Part shown: in pieces, positions 1-6,565 of the stretch | Layout of the letters: every line of letters begins with the position of its first letter | How positions within the stretch are numbered: position 1 is the first letter of the stretch | DNA from: Cloacimonetes bacterium UBA3900 | GTDB taxonomy: Bacteria; Cloacimonadota; Cloacimonadia; Cloacimonadales; Cloacimonadaceae | Direction of reading: 5' to 3' | Assembly (NCBI GenBank): GCA_002391675.1 | Contig: DGFM01000017.1 | Location: forward strand, 238,829-255,404 | Length of the DNA: 16,576 bases | Translations under genes and position numbers: made by a program | The notes under the pieces: generated by a model | The model's database searches: none | What the model was told of the DNA's origin: nothing | The model's input: only the letters and a program-made list of their open reading frames with translations

Positions 1-86
1 CAAGGGTTACGCAAACGAGCGCCGAGGAGATGCGAGGGTGGGCGAGGCAGGGGCAAAAGTCAACCTTTGACTCAAGCATCGGTTTT
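1..86 (+). repeat. Left copy of a terminal inverted repeat
   Basis: These 86 bases match the reverse complement of 16478-16563 with about ten mismatches and two single-base gaps (about 85% identity by eye). Shared blocks include CAAGGGTTACGCA, CGAGCGCCGAGGA, CGAGGGTGGGCGAGG, AAAAGTCAA and GTCAAGCATCGG-type sequence ending in TTTT. Weak similarity continues to about 120: a small hairpin at 104-120 (CC.ACTA-AAA-TAGT.GG) resembles CTAC...GTAG at 16445-16459 in the other copy. The copy contains GTCAA-N3-TTGAC (61-71 region), the palindrome TTGACTCAA (67-75) and the palindrome TTTGCGCAAA (84-93). It may extend beyond base 1. It most likely belongs to a dispersed intergenic repeat family. No coding potential is seen. 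Confidence 0.9.
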
Positions 87-210
87 GCGCAAATAAATAA
101 TTACCCACTAAAATAGTAGGTGATCATCATCGAGGGCTGTCTTTTATCCGGCCGTCAAAAACAACTCCGCAAAATTGGAGAAAGCAGTGGCACATCTGCC
201 CCATCCTGCT

Positions 211-223
211 TATACTTTATAAT
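211..223 (+). promoter_or_regulatory. Possible -10 region for the cupin gene
   Basis: TATACT (211-216) and TATAAT (218-223) lie 29-41 bases before the cupin start codon, in the only AT-rich stretch of this gap. No convincing -35 hexamer is found 16-18 bases upstream of either, so this is a weak call. The rest of 121-210 shows only a 4-bp CTCC/GGAG hairpin (166-180). Confidence 0.35.
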
Positions 224-251
224 AAAGAAACAAGAAATACTGGAGGAAACA

Positions 252-647
252 ATGAAAGTTGTCCATTACACAGAAGTTCCCTTGGAGCCGGTGAATGCTG
301 AAGGCGCTGAAGGTGCGCAGATTCGCTGGTTGATCGCCCAAAAGGACGGAGCTCCAAACTTTGCCCTGCGCTTGTTTGAGCTTGCTCCCGGCGGCCACAC
401 TCCTCATCATACGCATGATTGGGAGCATGAAGCCTGGGTGGTGAGCGGAACCGGCAAGCTGGTCACCGACCGCGGAGAGTTTAAATTTGCCGAAGGTGAC
501 GCCATGTATGTGGATCCCAATATGATGCACTCATTTCACAATACCGGTGATGATGTGCTGAAGTTTTTGTGCATTATCCCGCACGAGAAACCTGTAGTCA
601 AAAGAACGCTGAATCCCTTTGCCGACGGCAAGGCAAACGACTGTTAG
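252..647 (+). CDS. Single-domain cupin protein, TM1459-like
   Basis: This gene encodes a 131-residue small beta-barrel cupin, probably a cytosolic metalloprotein because no signal peptide is seen. Cupin motif 1 is visible as GGHTPHHTHDWEHEAW (residues 47-62), with likely metal ligands His53, His55 and His59. Motif 2 is DPNMMHSFHN (88-97), with the fourth ligand His93, followed by FLCIIP. This arrangement resembles the Thermotoga manganese cupin TM1459 (RHSHPWEHE...NEIHGF...LCLIP). The reaction is unknown; dioxygenase-like or sugar-isomerase-like roles both occur in the superfamily. I chose the ATG at 252 because GGAGG (242-246) sits five bases upstream; an upstream GTG at 120 has no such site and falls at the end of the repeat. 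The M42 peptidase gene begins 12 bases after the stop, so the two are probably cotranscribed. Confidence 0.85.
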   Translation: MKVVHYTEVPLEPVNAEGAEGAQIRWLIAQKDGAPNFALRLFELAPGGHTPHHTHDWEHEAWVVSGTGKLVTDRGEFKFAEGDAMYVDPNMMHSFHNTGDDVLKFLCIIPHEKPVVKRTLNPFADGKANDC

Positions 648-659
648 AGGAGCAATTAA

Positions 660-1718
660 GTGGAAGAGAAAAACCTGAAATTCTTTAGAGACCTCGTTGA
701 GGCCCACAGCCCCTCCGGCTTTGAGGCTCCCGCTCAGAAGGTTGCCAGAGTCTTTATGGCTCCCTATGCGGATGAAATTACCTCCGATATCAACGGCAAC
801 CTGATCGCACTCAAACGCGGCAGTGGCGACCTGAAAGTGATGGTGGTGGGTCATGCAGACGAGATCGGTTTCCTGGTCAATCACATAGATGAAAGCGGCT
901 ACCTTTACCTCAAACCTCTGGGCGGATTCGACGTGAACCTGCTCCCCGGCTTGAGGCTGGACATCCATCACGGAGATGAGATCGTCAGAGGTATCATCGG
1001 CCGCAAACCCGTTCATATGATGCGTGGTGAAGAAGGCGGCGGAAAGCTGAAGATGGAAGACCTCTGGGTGGATATCGGTGCCAAAGACAAGGAAGATGCG
1101 CTCAAAAGAGTGAGCATTGGGGATACGGTTACCTATCGCAGCGACTTTGAGATGCTGAGCGATGACCTGATCGTGAGCAAGGCAACTGACAACAAGGCAG
1201 GCGTTTACGTGGCTGCCAGAGTGATGCAGGAGCTGAGCGCCAAAAAGCAGAAGGTAAACTATTATGCCGTGTGCAGCGTGGGCGAAGAAACCACGATGAA
1301 AGGCGCCGGTACCAGTGCTTTCCAGATCAAACCGGATATCGCCATCGCGGTGGATGTGACCTTCTCCTCAGACATCCCCGGCTCCGACAAACGCATCCAT
1401 GGCGATGTGTCGCTGGGTAAAGGCCCCACACTCACCATCGGTGCTGCGCTGCATCCAACGATCAAAGAACTCCTGGAGAAAGCGGCCAAGGTGAACGATC
1501 TGCCCTATCAGGTGGAGATTGCACCCGGCAGAACGGGAACCGATGCCGACGCCATTCATGGCCTCGGGCCCGGTGTGGCTACAGCTGTGATCAGCATCCC
1601 AAACCGCTATATGCATTCTCCCAACGAAGTGATCAGCCTCAGTGATCTGGAAAATGCGGTGAAAATCATCGCTGCATTCATCTCGGACCTGGACGATAAA
1701 ATAGACCTAACCCGTTAG
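660..1718 (+). CDS. M42 family metallo-aminopeptidase
   Basis: This gene encodes a 352-residue cytosolic zinc/cobalt aminopeptidase of family M42 (glutamyl aminopeptidase/TET type; some members are labelled CelM endoglucanase, a doubtful name). Such enzymes form large hollow complexes that trim short peptides. Visible landmarks are GHADEIGF (64-71, ligand His65, Asp67), TDNKAG (176-181, bridging Asp177), GEET (208-211, base Glu209 and ligand Glu210), VDVTF (231-235, Asp232) and YMHSPNE (317-323, ligand His319). All expected active-site residues are present and the length is normal. The start is GTG at 660 with AGAGGAG (646-652) seven bases upstream, overlapping the cupin stop codon region, so translation is probably coupled. 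A strong terminator follows 14 bases after the stop. An amino-acid-fermenting lifestyle would fit, but that is inference. Confidence 0.93.
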   Translation: MEEKNLKFFRDLVEAHSPSGFEAPAQKVARVFMAPYADEITSDINGNLIALKRGSGDLKVMVVGHADEIGFLVNHIDESGYLYLKPLGGFDVNLLPGLRLDIHHGDEIVRGIIGRKPVHMMRGEEGGGKLKMEDLWVDIGAKDKEDALKRVSIGDTVTYRSDFEMLSDDLIVSKATDNKAGVYVAARVMQELSAKKQKVNYYAVCSVGEETTMKGAGTSAFQIKPDIAIAVDVTFSSDIPGSDKRIHGDVSLGKGPTLTIGAALHPTIKELLEKAAKVNDLPYQVEIAPGRTGTDADAIHGLGPGVATAVISIPNRYMHSPNEVISLSDLENAVKIIAAFISDLDDKIDLTR

Positions 1719-1732
1719 TAACAAATGACCTT

Positions 1733-1782
1733 GGGTGCTTGTGGGTCAAAATAAGAGTTGACGGGCAAGCACCCTTTTTTTT
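1733..1782 (+). terminator. Rho-independent terminator after the cupin-M42 unit
   Basis: GGGTGCTTG (1733-1741) pairs perfectly with CAAGCACCC (1766-1774), and an inner GTCAA/TTGAC stem (around 1745-1762) can stack inside it. Eight T residues follow (1775-1782). This is a classical intrinsic terminator pointing along the plus strand. Confidence 0.95.
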
Positions 1783-1805
1783 AATGGCACTTACAATACA
1801 AAAAC

Positions 1806-1830
1806 CTCAGCTTAGCGAAAGTTAAGCGAG
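1806..1830 (+). promoter_or_regulatory. 5' leader hairpin before the zinc-ribbon gene
   Basis: CTC-A-GCTTA (1806-1814) can pair with TAAGC-GAG (1823-1830) as an 8-bp stem with one bulged A. It ends five bases before the ribosome binding site AAGGAG (1836-1841). TACAAT at 1792-1797 could be a -10 element, but no good -35 is placed for it. A role in controlling translation is only a suggestion. Confidence 0.35.
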
Positions 1831-1846
1831 TTATAAAGGAGCACCA

Positions 1847-2023
1847 ATGGCAAAGAATAATCGCGGAAAAGGTCTCAAGAGCTTGGTGAACGCAGGCAGG
1901 GGCGAGTGCCCTTCCTGTCATCGCACCGGTGTTAAGCTCTTGTATGAGATCAAAGTTGCAGAAAAGACCATCAAGGTCTGCAAAGTCTGCAGAGCTGTCC
2001 CAGCAGAAAAATTGGGTGCGTAA
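1847..2023 (+). CDS. Small zinc-ribbon protein, 58 residues
   Basis: The ATG at 1847 has AAGGAG five bases upstream, and a 58-codon frame runs to TAA at 2021-2023. The protein begins MAKNNRGKGLKSL and carries two Cys pairs, CPSC (21-24) and CKVC (45-48), a 2+2 spacing expected for a zinc ribbon. The linker (25-44) is moderately basic and the protein is Lys/Arg-rich, so nucleic-acid or ribosome binding is plausible. I do not recognise a named family. It is shorter than most gene finders accept and would be easy to miss. It is monocistronic, or it reads into the structured gap before ksgA. Neighbouring an rRNA methyltransferase makes a translation-related role attractive, but that is inference only. 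Confidence 0.82.
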   Translation: MAKNNRGKGLKSLVNAGRGECPSCHRTGVKLLYEIKVAEKTIKVCKVCRAVPAEKLGA

Positions 2024-2038
2024 ACAGCGCTACATTTT

Positions 2039-2104
2039 GGGGGAACCGGTTGCATTCTAAATAAATCCTCGAAATTTATGACAACATCTCCTTTCGGTTC
2101 CCCC
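2039..2104 (+). other. Long nested stem-loop between the zinc-ribbon gene and ksgA
   Basis: GGGGGAACCG (2039-2048) pairs perfectly with CGGTTCCCCC (2095-2104). Inside it, GTTG (2049-2052) can pair with CAAC (2082-2085), and ATAAAT with ATTTAT (about 2061-2079, seven-base loop). The elements nest around one axis, giving a 66-base imperfect hairpin. ATTTTC follows rather than a clean T-run, so a terminator is not the best reading. It may be a structured leader, a small RNA or a palindromic repeat. Confidence 0.7.
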
Positions 2105-2122
2105 ATTTTCATCCCCCCAAAA

Positions 2123-2159
2123 GCAGCTTCAAGATCGAAGCTGCGTATTTGTTTTGGGC
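2123..2159 (+). terminator. Possible terminator or attenuator hairpin before ksgA
   Basis: GCAGCTTC (2123-2130) pairs perfectly with GAAGCTGC (2137-2144) around a six-base loop. T-rich GTATTTGTTTT follows. The U-tract is interrupted, so termination would be partial. It lies only 23 bases before the ksgA start codon, so it could also attenuate ksgA transcription. Confidence 0.5.
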
Positions 2160-2166
2160 AAAAACG

Positions 2167-2934
2167 ATGAAAAAGCTGCATGAACTGGGGCAGAATTTCC
2201 TCACCGACTCCTCCGTGGCGGCAAAGATAGCCGCAGCAGCGGGAATTCAGGCGGGTGAAGAGGTGTGGGAAATCGGGCCCGGGATGGGCATACTCACACG
2301 GGAGATTTTGGCCTACCAGCCCAAGTTGACCGCCTTTGAGCTGGATAGACGGCTCATCCCCGTGTTGGGCAATATGTTCCGGGATCAGCTTCGGCTCATG
2401 CACGCGGACATCCTGAGGGTAGACTGGGATGAGCTCACTCAAAATGCGCCCATCAAGCTGCTTTCAAACCTTCCCTATCAGATCACATCCCCGCTTTTGG
2501 CACTCTTGGAAAAACATCATCAAAGCTTCAGCATCATCGTCTTGATGCTGCAAAAGGAGGTGGGCCGGCGCTTGGCCGCTGAAGCGGGAAACAAGGCTTA
2601 TGGAGCCCTCACCTTGAGGATGAGGATGATCTTTGATATCGAAACCTTGCTTGAGGTTCCGGCAGAGCTTTTTGATCCCGTGCCCAAGGTAGACTCGGTG
2701 GTGTTGCGGTTTACACACAGGGCCAGCCCGCCCGCACTCAAAAACACGGAGATGTTTTACAGATTGATTCAGCTGGGCTTTGCCTCGCGCAGAAAGACGC
2801 TGAGAAACAACCTCAAATCACACTTTTCAGCCGAGCAGCTGCAAGCGCTGGAAGAGCAAAGCGGCATCTCATTATCCCGCAGAGCGGAGAGCTTGAATGA
2901 GGCAGAGTTTATTACTTTGGCTGATCTGCTTTAG
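2167..2934 (+). CDS. ksgA: 16S rRNA (adenine1518/1519-N6) dimethyltransferase
   Basis: KsgA/RsmA transfers four methyl groups from S-adenosylmethionine to two adjacent adenosines in the loop of 16S rRNA helix 45, a late small-subunit assembly check. The 255-residue protein shows the family signature in order: LGQNFLTD (7-14), the SAM-binding EIGPGMGILT (35-44), acidic FELD (57-60), ADI (80-82), the catalytic motif NLPYQI (101-106), PVPKVDS (171-177) and the C-terminal FASRRKTLRNNL (205-216). Length is normal. I chose ATG 2167 because family members start just before LGQNFL; a TTG at 2149 would add six residues. Neither start has a recognisable Shine-Dalgarno sequence, which is unusual for this window, and stem-loops lie upstream. 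The last 38 bases overlap the next gene. Confidence 0.96.
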   Translation: MKKLHELGQNFLTDSSVAAKIAAAAGIQAGEEVWEIGPGMGILTREILAYQPKLTAFELDRRLIPVLGNMFRDQLRLMHADILRVDWDELTQNAPIKLLSNLPYQITSPLLALLEKHHQSFSIIVLMLQKEVGRRLAAEAGNKAYGALTLRMRMIFDIETLLEVPAELFDPVPKVDSVVLRFTHRASPPALKNTEMFYRLIQLGFASRRKTLRNNLKSHFSAEQLQALEEQSGISLSRRAESLNEAEFITLADLL

Positions 2935-4690
2935 CCTGTGTATCACGGCATTGACAGCGCAATCCGCCGAGCTGGAATACTATTTCCACAATTCCCGCTC
3001 CTCGCGGCTGATGGACAATCATCTGAACTATCTGCTGCAACACGCAAAGAATAGAGCCATCGGCATCGAGATGATGAACGCCAGCGATAACAGGCTAAAC
3101 TTCGATCAGACCAGTCGCAGGTCTACCCTGCAGATGAATTATCTGATCCAAAACAAGCTGCTCAGCCACAATATCATCGGCGGTTACGAATACCTCTACG
3201 ACTCCAGCAGCTTGGAGCAGGAGCTCTCTGCATATCAAAATAGAACCGGCTTCCTGGGATATAGAGCGGATTTGCGCCCCATCTCCGGCCTCGAGCTCGC
3301 TCTCGGCGGCAAAGCCTTCATCCGCAAAGAACAGGATAGGTATTCCGAGCATCGCCTGCTGGGCTCCAATGGTTCGGAACTCAATGCGGCGCTTAATTTT
3401 AACTCTGAGCTGGGAGATTGCAACGTGGGCTTAAACGCAAACGTGGACACAAGGAAAATGGATTGGGAAGCCTTCAGGCAAAGCAGGGCGGGAGCTTGGT
3501 TTAACTATGATAGCAGCCGCTTTACCACGCAGCAGATCATCGCTTGGGACTATCGCGAAGATGACCTCTACGTATTGCAGGTAAATGAAAATAGATCGGG
3601 ACAGGGCGAATACAGCCTCAGCGATAGCCAAAAGCGCAATCAGCTATCCTATCAGGGAGGCATCCACTTCCACAATTCAAACCTGCAAGCCTCTCTCTCG
3701 GATAACCTTACGTTTAAGCACGTCACCTTTGACAACAATGCGGTGCGCTCCAATGAAGACCTGGTCAATCAAGCTGTACTCAACCTCAACTATCAAATTG
3801 AACCCACCCTGGGGCTGAACACGACCGTCACGCATAACTATGCCTTCAAAGACTTTACCTATCTGGGAAACACTCGTTCCACAGAGCTGAGAAGCGTGAG
3901 CTCGCGCCTGGCTTGGGAATATCTGCCCGTAGATACGCTCTTTGTGAGCGCATCCATAAACCTGCAGCGAACCATGTATCCACAAGATAAACATCGCTGG
4001 GATAACGACCTGCTAAATAAGCAATTGCGCCTGGGAGGCAGCTTCCACTACAAAAGACGCATCCGGCTGGCTGCTTTGACAGGACTCAGCAGCAAAGAAG
4101 ACGTCTACCTGGACGGCATCCTGTCTTCAAACAACAAGACGGTGAAGGGCATCTACCTGCAGCCGGAATGCGCAATACTGTTCGGCGACCGGCTGGTCTT
4201 TGCGCAAAACTACTTTATCCGGGCAGACTATACGGATTATATCTTTGGGGAGCGGGCCGGAAGCCTGTATCGTCAGCTGGGATATCAATACAGCCTGAAG
4301 TTTGACAACTACCCCCTGATCGCCAATAGCAATGATCCCGTGTGGATTCTGCTGCCTTACCGGCAAACTCAGGATAAAGCCATCATGGTGCAGGCCAGCT
4401 TTGCCTATGAACAAAACGATTATGCCGACAGCCAGCACGATTACTACATCATCCGCAGCAAAAACATCCGCAAAACCGCCACCCTCACCTTTAAGCGTGA
4501 CATCAGGTCTATCTATCTCATCCTGGAACCGGCATACTCCTGGGGCACATGGTCGCGCTATTCCATGCTGTTTGGCCTGGCTTGGCGTTTCAATAACGAA
4601 TCCCTGCTGGAGCTGTCTATCAATCCCGTTGGAGATTCCATTCGGGACCTGGATTGGAAAAGCACTGTGAACCTGAACCTGAGGTTCTAA
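2897..4690 (+). CDS. Predicted outer-membrane beta-barrel protein, 597 residues
   Basis: The protein begins with a signal peptide (hydrophobic residues 4-20, probable cleavage after AQSA at 24). The rest consists of short alternating polar/aromatic segments rich in Tyr, Asn, Ser and Arg, with no long hydrophobic helix. It ends NLNLRF, and a terminal Phe after alternating hydrophobics is the usual BAM-recognised beta signal. No TonB box, plug, OmpA or TPR domain is visible, so cargo and function are unknown. The ATG at 2897 lies inside ksgA (38-base overlap in another frame), with GGAGAG (2886-2891) five bases upstream, so it is probably translationally coupled to ksgA. The functional link to rRNA methylation is not obvious. 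An alternative is a periplasmic beta-rich protein, but the C-terminus argues for a barrel. Confidence 0.75.
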   Translation: MRQSLLLWLICFSLCITALTAQSAELEYYFHNSRSSRLMDNHLNYLLQHAKNRAIGIEMMNASDNRLNFDQTSRRSTLQMNYLIQNKLLSHNIIGGYEYLYDSSSLEQELSAYQNRTGFLGYRADLRPISGLELALGGKAFIRKEQDRYSEHRLLGSNGSELNAALNFNSELGDCNVGLNANVDTRKMDWEAFRQSRAGAWFNYDSSRFTTQQIIAWDYREDDLYVLQVNENRSGQGEYSLSDSQKRNQLSYQGGIHFHNSNLQASLSDNLTFKHVTFDNNAVRSNEDLVNQAVLNLNYQIEPTLGLNTTVTHNYAFKDFTYLGNTRSTELRSVSSRLAWEYLPVDTLFVSASINLQRTMYPQDKHRWDNDLLNKQLRLGGSFHYKRRIRLAALTGLSSKEDVYLDGILSSNNKTVKGIYLQPECAILFGDRLVFAQNYFIRADYTDYIFGERAGSLYRQLGYQYSLKFDNYPLIANSNDPVWILLPYRQTQDKAIMVQASFAYEQNDYADSQHDYYIIRSKNIRKTATLTFKRDIRSIYLILEPAYSWGTWSRYSMLFGLAWRFNNESLLELSINPVGDSIRDLDWKSTVNLNLRF

Positions 4691-4703
4691 GAAAAATTGT
4701 GCT

Positions 4704-4734
4704 TGACTGAAACAGTCACTTCTCTAAAAGTGAC
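4704..4734 (+). other. Two overlapping, mutually exclusive hairpins
   Basis: TGACTG-AAA-CAGTCA (4704-4718) and GTCACTT-CTCTAA-AAGTGAC (4715-4734) are both perfect (6 and 7 bp), but they share bases 4715-4718, so only one can form at a time. They lie 13 bases after the barrel gene's stop. They could protect the mRNA 3' end or be remnants of insertion-element ends. No T-run follows. Confidence 0.55.
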
Positions 4735-4855
4735 CCCAGACTGAAGAGAACGTGATTTCAATGGATTGGCAGAGCCTCTTGATGACACTGCTCTTAGCAG
4801 TTTTTGTTTTGAGCTGAACCAAATTCGCCTTCGGCATCCGATTAGTTTGGGGTCA
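4731..4855. repeat. MITE-like 125-base element with 14-base inverted ends
   Basis: TGACCCCAGACTGA (4731-4744) and TTAGTTTGGGGTCA (4842-4855) are inverted copies matching at 12 of 14 positions, the outer eight perfectly. No transposase frame lies between them, and the interior holds a terminator hairpin. I see no clear target-site duplication, so a miniature inverted-repeat element or a relic of an insertion sequence is possible rather than shown. The remaining gap (4856-4940) holds AT-rich sequence before the TetR gene but no convincing promoter. Confidence 0.45.
4787..4810 (+). terminator. Rho-independent terminator
   Basis: ACTGCT (4787-4792) pairs with AGCAGT (4796-4801) around a three-base CTT loop, followed by TTTTGTTTT (4802-4810). 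It probably ends the ksgA/barrel transcript about 100 bases after the stop, isolating it from the TetR cluster. Confidence 0.8.
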
Positions 4856-4940
4856 GTGGGCTAAACTAACGAGAAGGTCATGAAAGGCAGCGTTTTCTAT
4901 CGGTTGCCATTTATAAAATTCTTTTAAAGGAACTGTAAGC

Positions 4941-5471
4941 ATGAATCTTCTATCTAAAACTAAAAAGAAATCCTTGAAGCCCGTCAACTATAGGCAGAAA
5001 ATAATGGACGCTGCGATCAGGGTATTTGCCAGAAAAGGATATAACGACACCACTATGATCGATGTGGCCCGAGCTGCCAAGGTTGGCATTGGCACATTGT
5101 ACAACTACTTTAAAAACAAAGATGAGCTGCTCATCAGCAGTGCAGACAAAACCATCGAAACTGAACTGGGCAAGATCCGCAAAATCTGTGAAAAACAAGC
5201 CGACCCAATGGATAGAATGGAAACCTACTTCATTCAACACGCCATGCTACTCAAAGAAAATCCCCACATTGCCAGGTTTTTGGTTTCTCAACTGCGCCAG
5301 AGTGAAGGCTTCTTCGAGCGCAACCCCGAGTTTAACCCTCTCAGACATTACGTAAACTTTGTGAAGGAACTCTTTGAGACGGCAAAAGAAAGCGGCCGCA
5401 TCAAAGATGTGGATACAAAAGCACTGGCTATCATGGTGATAGGCTCGATGGATATGTTGATCTGTCAGTAG
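4941..5471 (+). CDS. TetR-family transcriptional regulator, interrupted by in-frame TAG
   Basis: The N-terminal DNA-binding domain is clear: YRQKIMDAAIRVFARKGY (17-34), TTMIDVARAAKVGIGTLYNYF (37-57) as the helix-turn-helix, then KNKDELL. The remainder (65-176) is helical, as expected for a ligand-binding dimer domain, and ends SMDMLICQ before TAG at 5469-5471. The start ATG has AAAGGA (4926-4931) nine bases upstream. The frame stays open after the TAG for 29 more sense codons that look like a normal TetR C-terminal helix, so the protein appears cut about 30 residues short. As the first gene of a compact cluster it probably represses the barrel and deacetylase genes downstream, and perhaps itself; its ligand is unknown. 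Whether the shortened protein still dimerises cannot be judged here. Confidence 0.9.
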   Translation: MNLLSKTKKKSLKPVNYRQKIMDAAIRVFARKGYNDTTMIDVARAAKVGIGTLYNYFKNKDELLISSADKTIETELGKIRKICEKQADPMDRMETYFIQHAMLLKENPHIARFLVSQLRQSEGFFERNPEFNPLRHYVNFVKELFETAKESGRIKDVDTKALAIMVIGSMDMLICQ

Positions 5472-5561
5472 TTGATAGAGCCGGAATCTGTCGACTCTAA
5501 AGCTTATATCCACAACATCCGCACCATCATGGCCCACGGTATCCGACCTGCCGGACACTGA
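5472..5561 (+). pseudogene. In-frame C-terminal remainder of the TetR gene
   Basis: Directly after the TAG, the same frame encodes LIEPESVDSKAY, then IHNIRTIMAHGIRPAGH, and stops at TGA 5559-5561. Segments of the form (Q)WLxxPE...I...L..GI are typical of TetR C-termini, so the TAG most likely replaced a TGG (Trp) codon by one G-to-A change. The repaired protein would be 206 residues, a normal family length. The natural TGA lies only five bases before the next gene's start, the spacing expected of an intact operon. Sequencing error, a recent nonsense mutation and readthrough are all possible. Confidence 0.8.
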
Positions 5562-5566
5562 TAGCA

Positions 5567-6565
5567 TTGTTTACCAAGGCAAAACTGCTCATTCTCATTT
5601 GGGGCCTGCTCTTGTTGCCGGCCCTGTACTTTGGGATTGAGCTGCCTTTTTATCTCAATATCAAAGGCGCAAATGCGCTGCTCTACCATCCGCAGAGGGA
5701 GCCACGCCCCCTGAAGTGGGATGAAAACTATCAGATAGACTTTGGCTTTGAAACTGTGGAATATGAGGCTTGGGGCGCTCAGCTGCGGCTGCAGGTGGCG
5801 CAGTATCTGGAGCGCTATCAGCCTTATGTCCACACACTTGAATTGGGCTATACCCGGGGCAAACACCGCCTTGCCCTGGGAACCAATGCCATCGGTATCG
5901 GAGAGGACTACTGGCAGAGCTCCCTGCTGCTCTATCCCCGCAAAAATGAATTCCTGCTCGAAAATGCGCGCCTCAATGCTGTTTCCTATACTTACCTGCA
6001 GGAAAACCTCAGTCTGAAAGCGGCTTTGGGCGGGAACAGGCTCTCGCAGGCCATGGGGCTGCTGGCTTTGGGGTATCAAGGCCTTCAGCTGGATTTCCGC
6101 GGCACCGCATCTGATGCACACTGGTACAATCCTTCCCTGATCAGCCACCTGGGCTATTCGCATCAGGCGCCCAAGTTCAGCTTCTCTACAGACCTGATGC
6201 ATAAGTATGTCTTTGATTTCAGCGATAGGCCCAGTAGGAATGAATATGCACTCGCTGCGCAGACCAGCTGCCTTCTGGCTCCGGAATGCTCTGTCAGTCT
6301 GGCTGCCGTGCATGAACACCGGGAATATGCGCCCTTCGATGCCCAGGAATACCATCTTGCCATCAATAAAGCATGGAATAAGATGACGGTCTCTCCCTGG
6401 CTTGCCTATCACAGCACGGATGAGTGTCTGCAGGGCAAACTTTTAACCACATACGAGTTTTATCCGGAGGCCCGCTTCGGCCTTGCCTACGGGCTCGGAA
6501 AGCCCCAAAACAGCGATATATACCATGAATTCATCCTTCAAGCTGATCTTGCTTTTGGCTTTTAG
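5567..6565 (+). CDS. Predicted outer-membrane beta-barrel protein, 332 residues
   Basis: A basic-hydrophobic signal sequence (FTKAKLLILIWGLLLLPALYF, roughly residues 2-22) precedes a protein made of alternating polar and aromatic residues. It has many Tyr, Trp and His and ends with ILQADLAFGF, a typical beta-signal terminus. I do not recognise the family. The start is TTG at 5567, since no in-frame ATG or GTG lies nearby and the signal sequence begins there. No Shine-Dalgarno sequence is present. The gene starts five bases after the TGA that would end the full-length TetR frame, so it may depend on translation through the TetR gene. The premature TAG, about 95 bases upstream, could therefore lower its expression. 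Its last 41 bases overlap the deacetylase gene. Confidence 0.72.
   Translation: MFTKAKLLILIWGLLLLPALYFGIELPFYLNIKGANALLYHPQREPRPLKWDENYQIDFGFETVEYEAWGAQLRLQVAQYLERYQPYVHTLELGYTRGKHRLALGTNAIGIGEDYWQSSLLLYPRKNEFLLENARLNAVSYTYLQENLSLKAALGGNRLSQAMGLLALGYQGLQLDFRGTASDAHWYNPSLISHLGYSHQAPKFSFSTDLMHKYVFDFSDRPSRNEYALAAQTSCLLAPECSVSLAAVHEHREYAPFDAQEYHLAINKAWNKMTVSPWLAYHSTDECLQGKLLTTYEFYPEARFGLAYGLGKPQNSDIYHEFILQADLAFGF

Noticed and set aside
120..251. An N-terminal extension of the cupin protein from a GTG at 120
   Set aside because: No ribosome binding site there, the extra residues resemble no cupin, and ATG 252 has a clear GGAGG.
2039..2053. GGGGAACCGGTTG as a mimic of 16S helix 45, which KsgA methylates, suggesting autoregulation
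   Set aside because: Only two G-C pairs would close the GGAA loop, and the same bases are better explained by the perfect 10-bp long-range stem.
4880..4927. Fifteen-codon frame (MKGSVFYRLPFIKFF) as a leader peptide before the TetR gene
   Set aside because: Its ribosome binding site is only two bases from the ATG and no attenuator follows; likely chance.
5504..6412. Long minus-strand open frame of 302 codons opposite the second barrel gene
   Set aside because: The plus-strand frame has a signal peptide, beta-barrel pattern and operon context; the antisense frame has no family features and is a codon-bias shadow.
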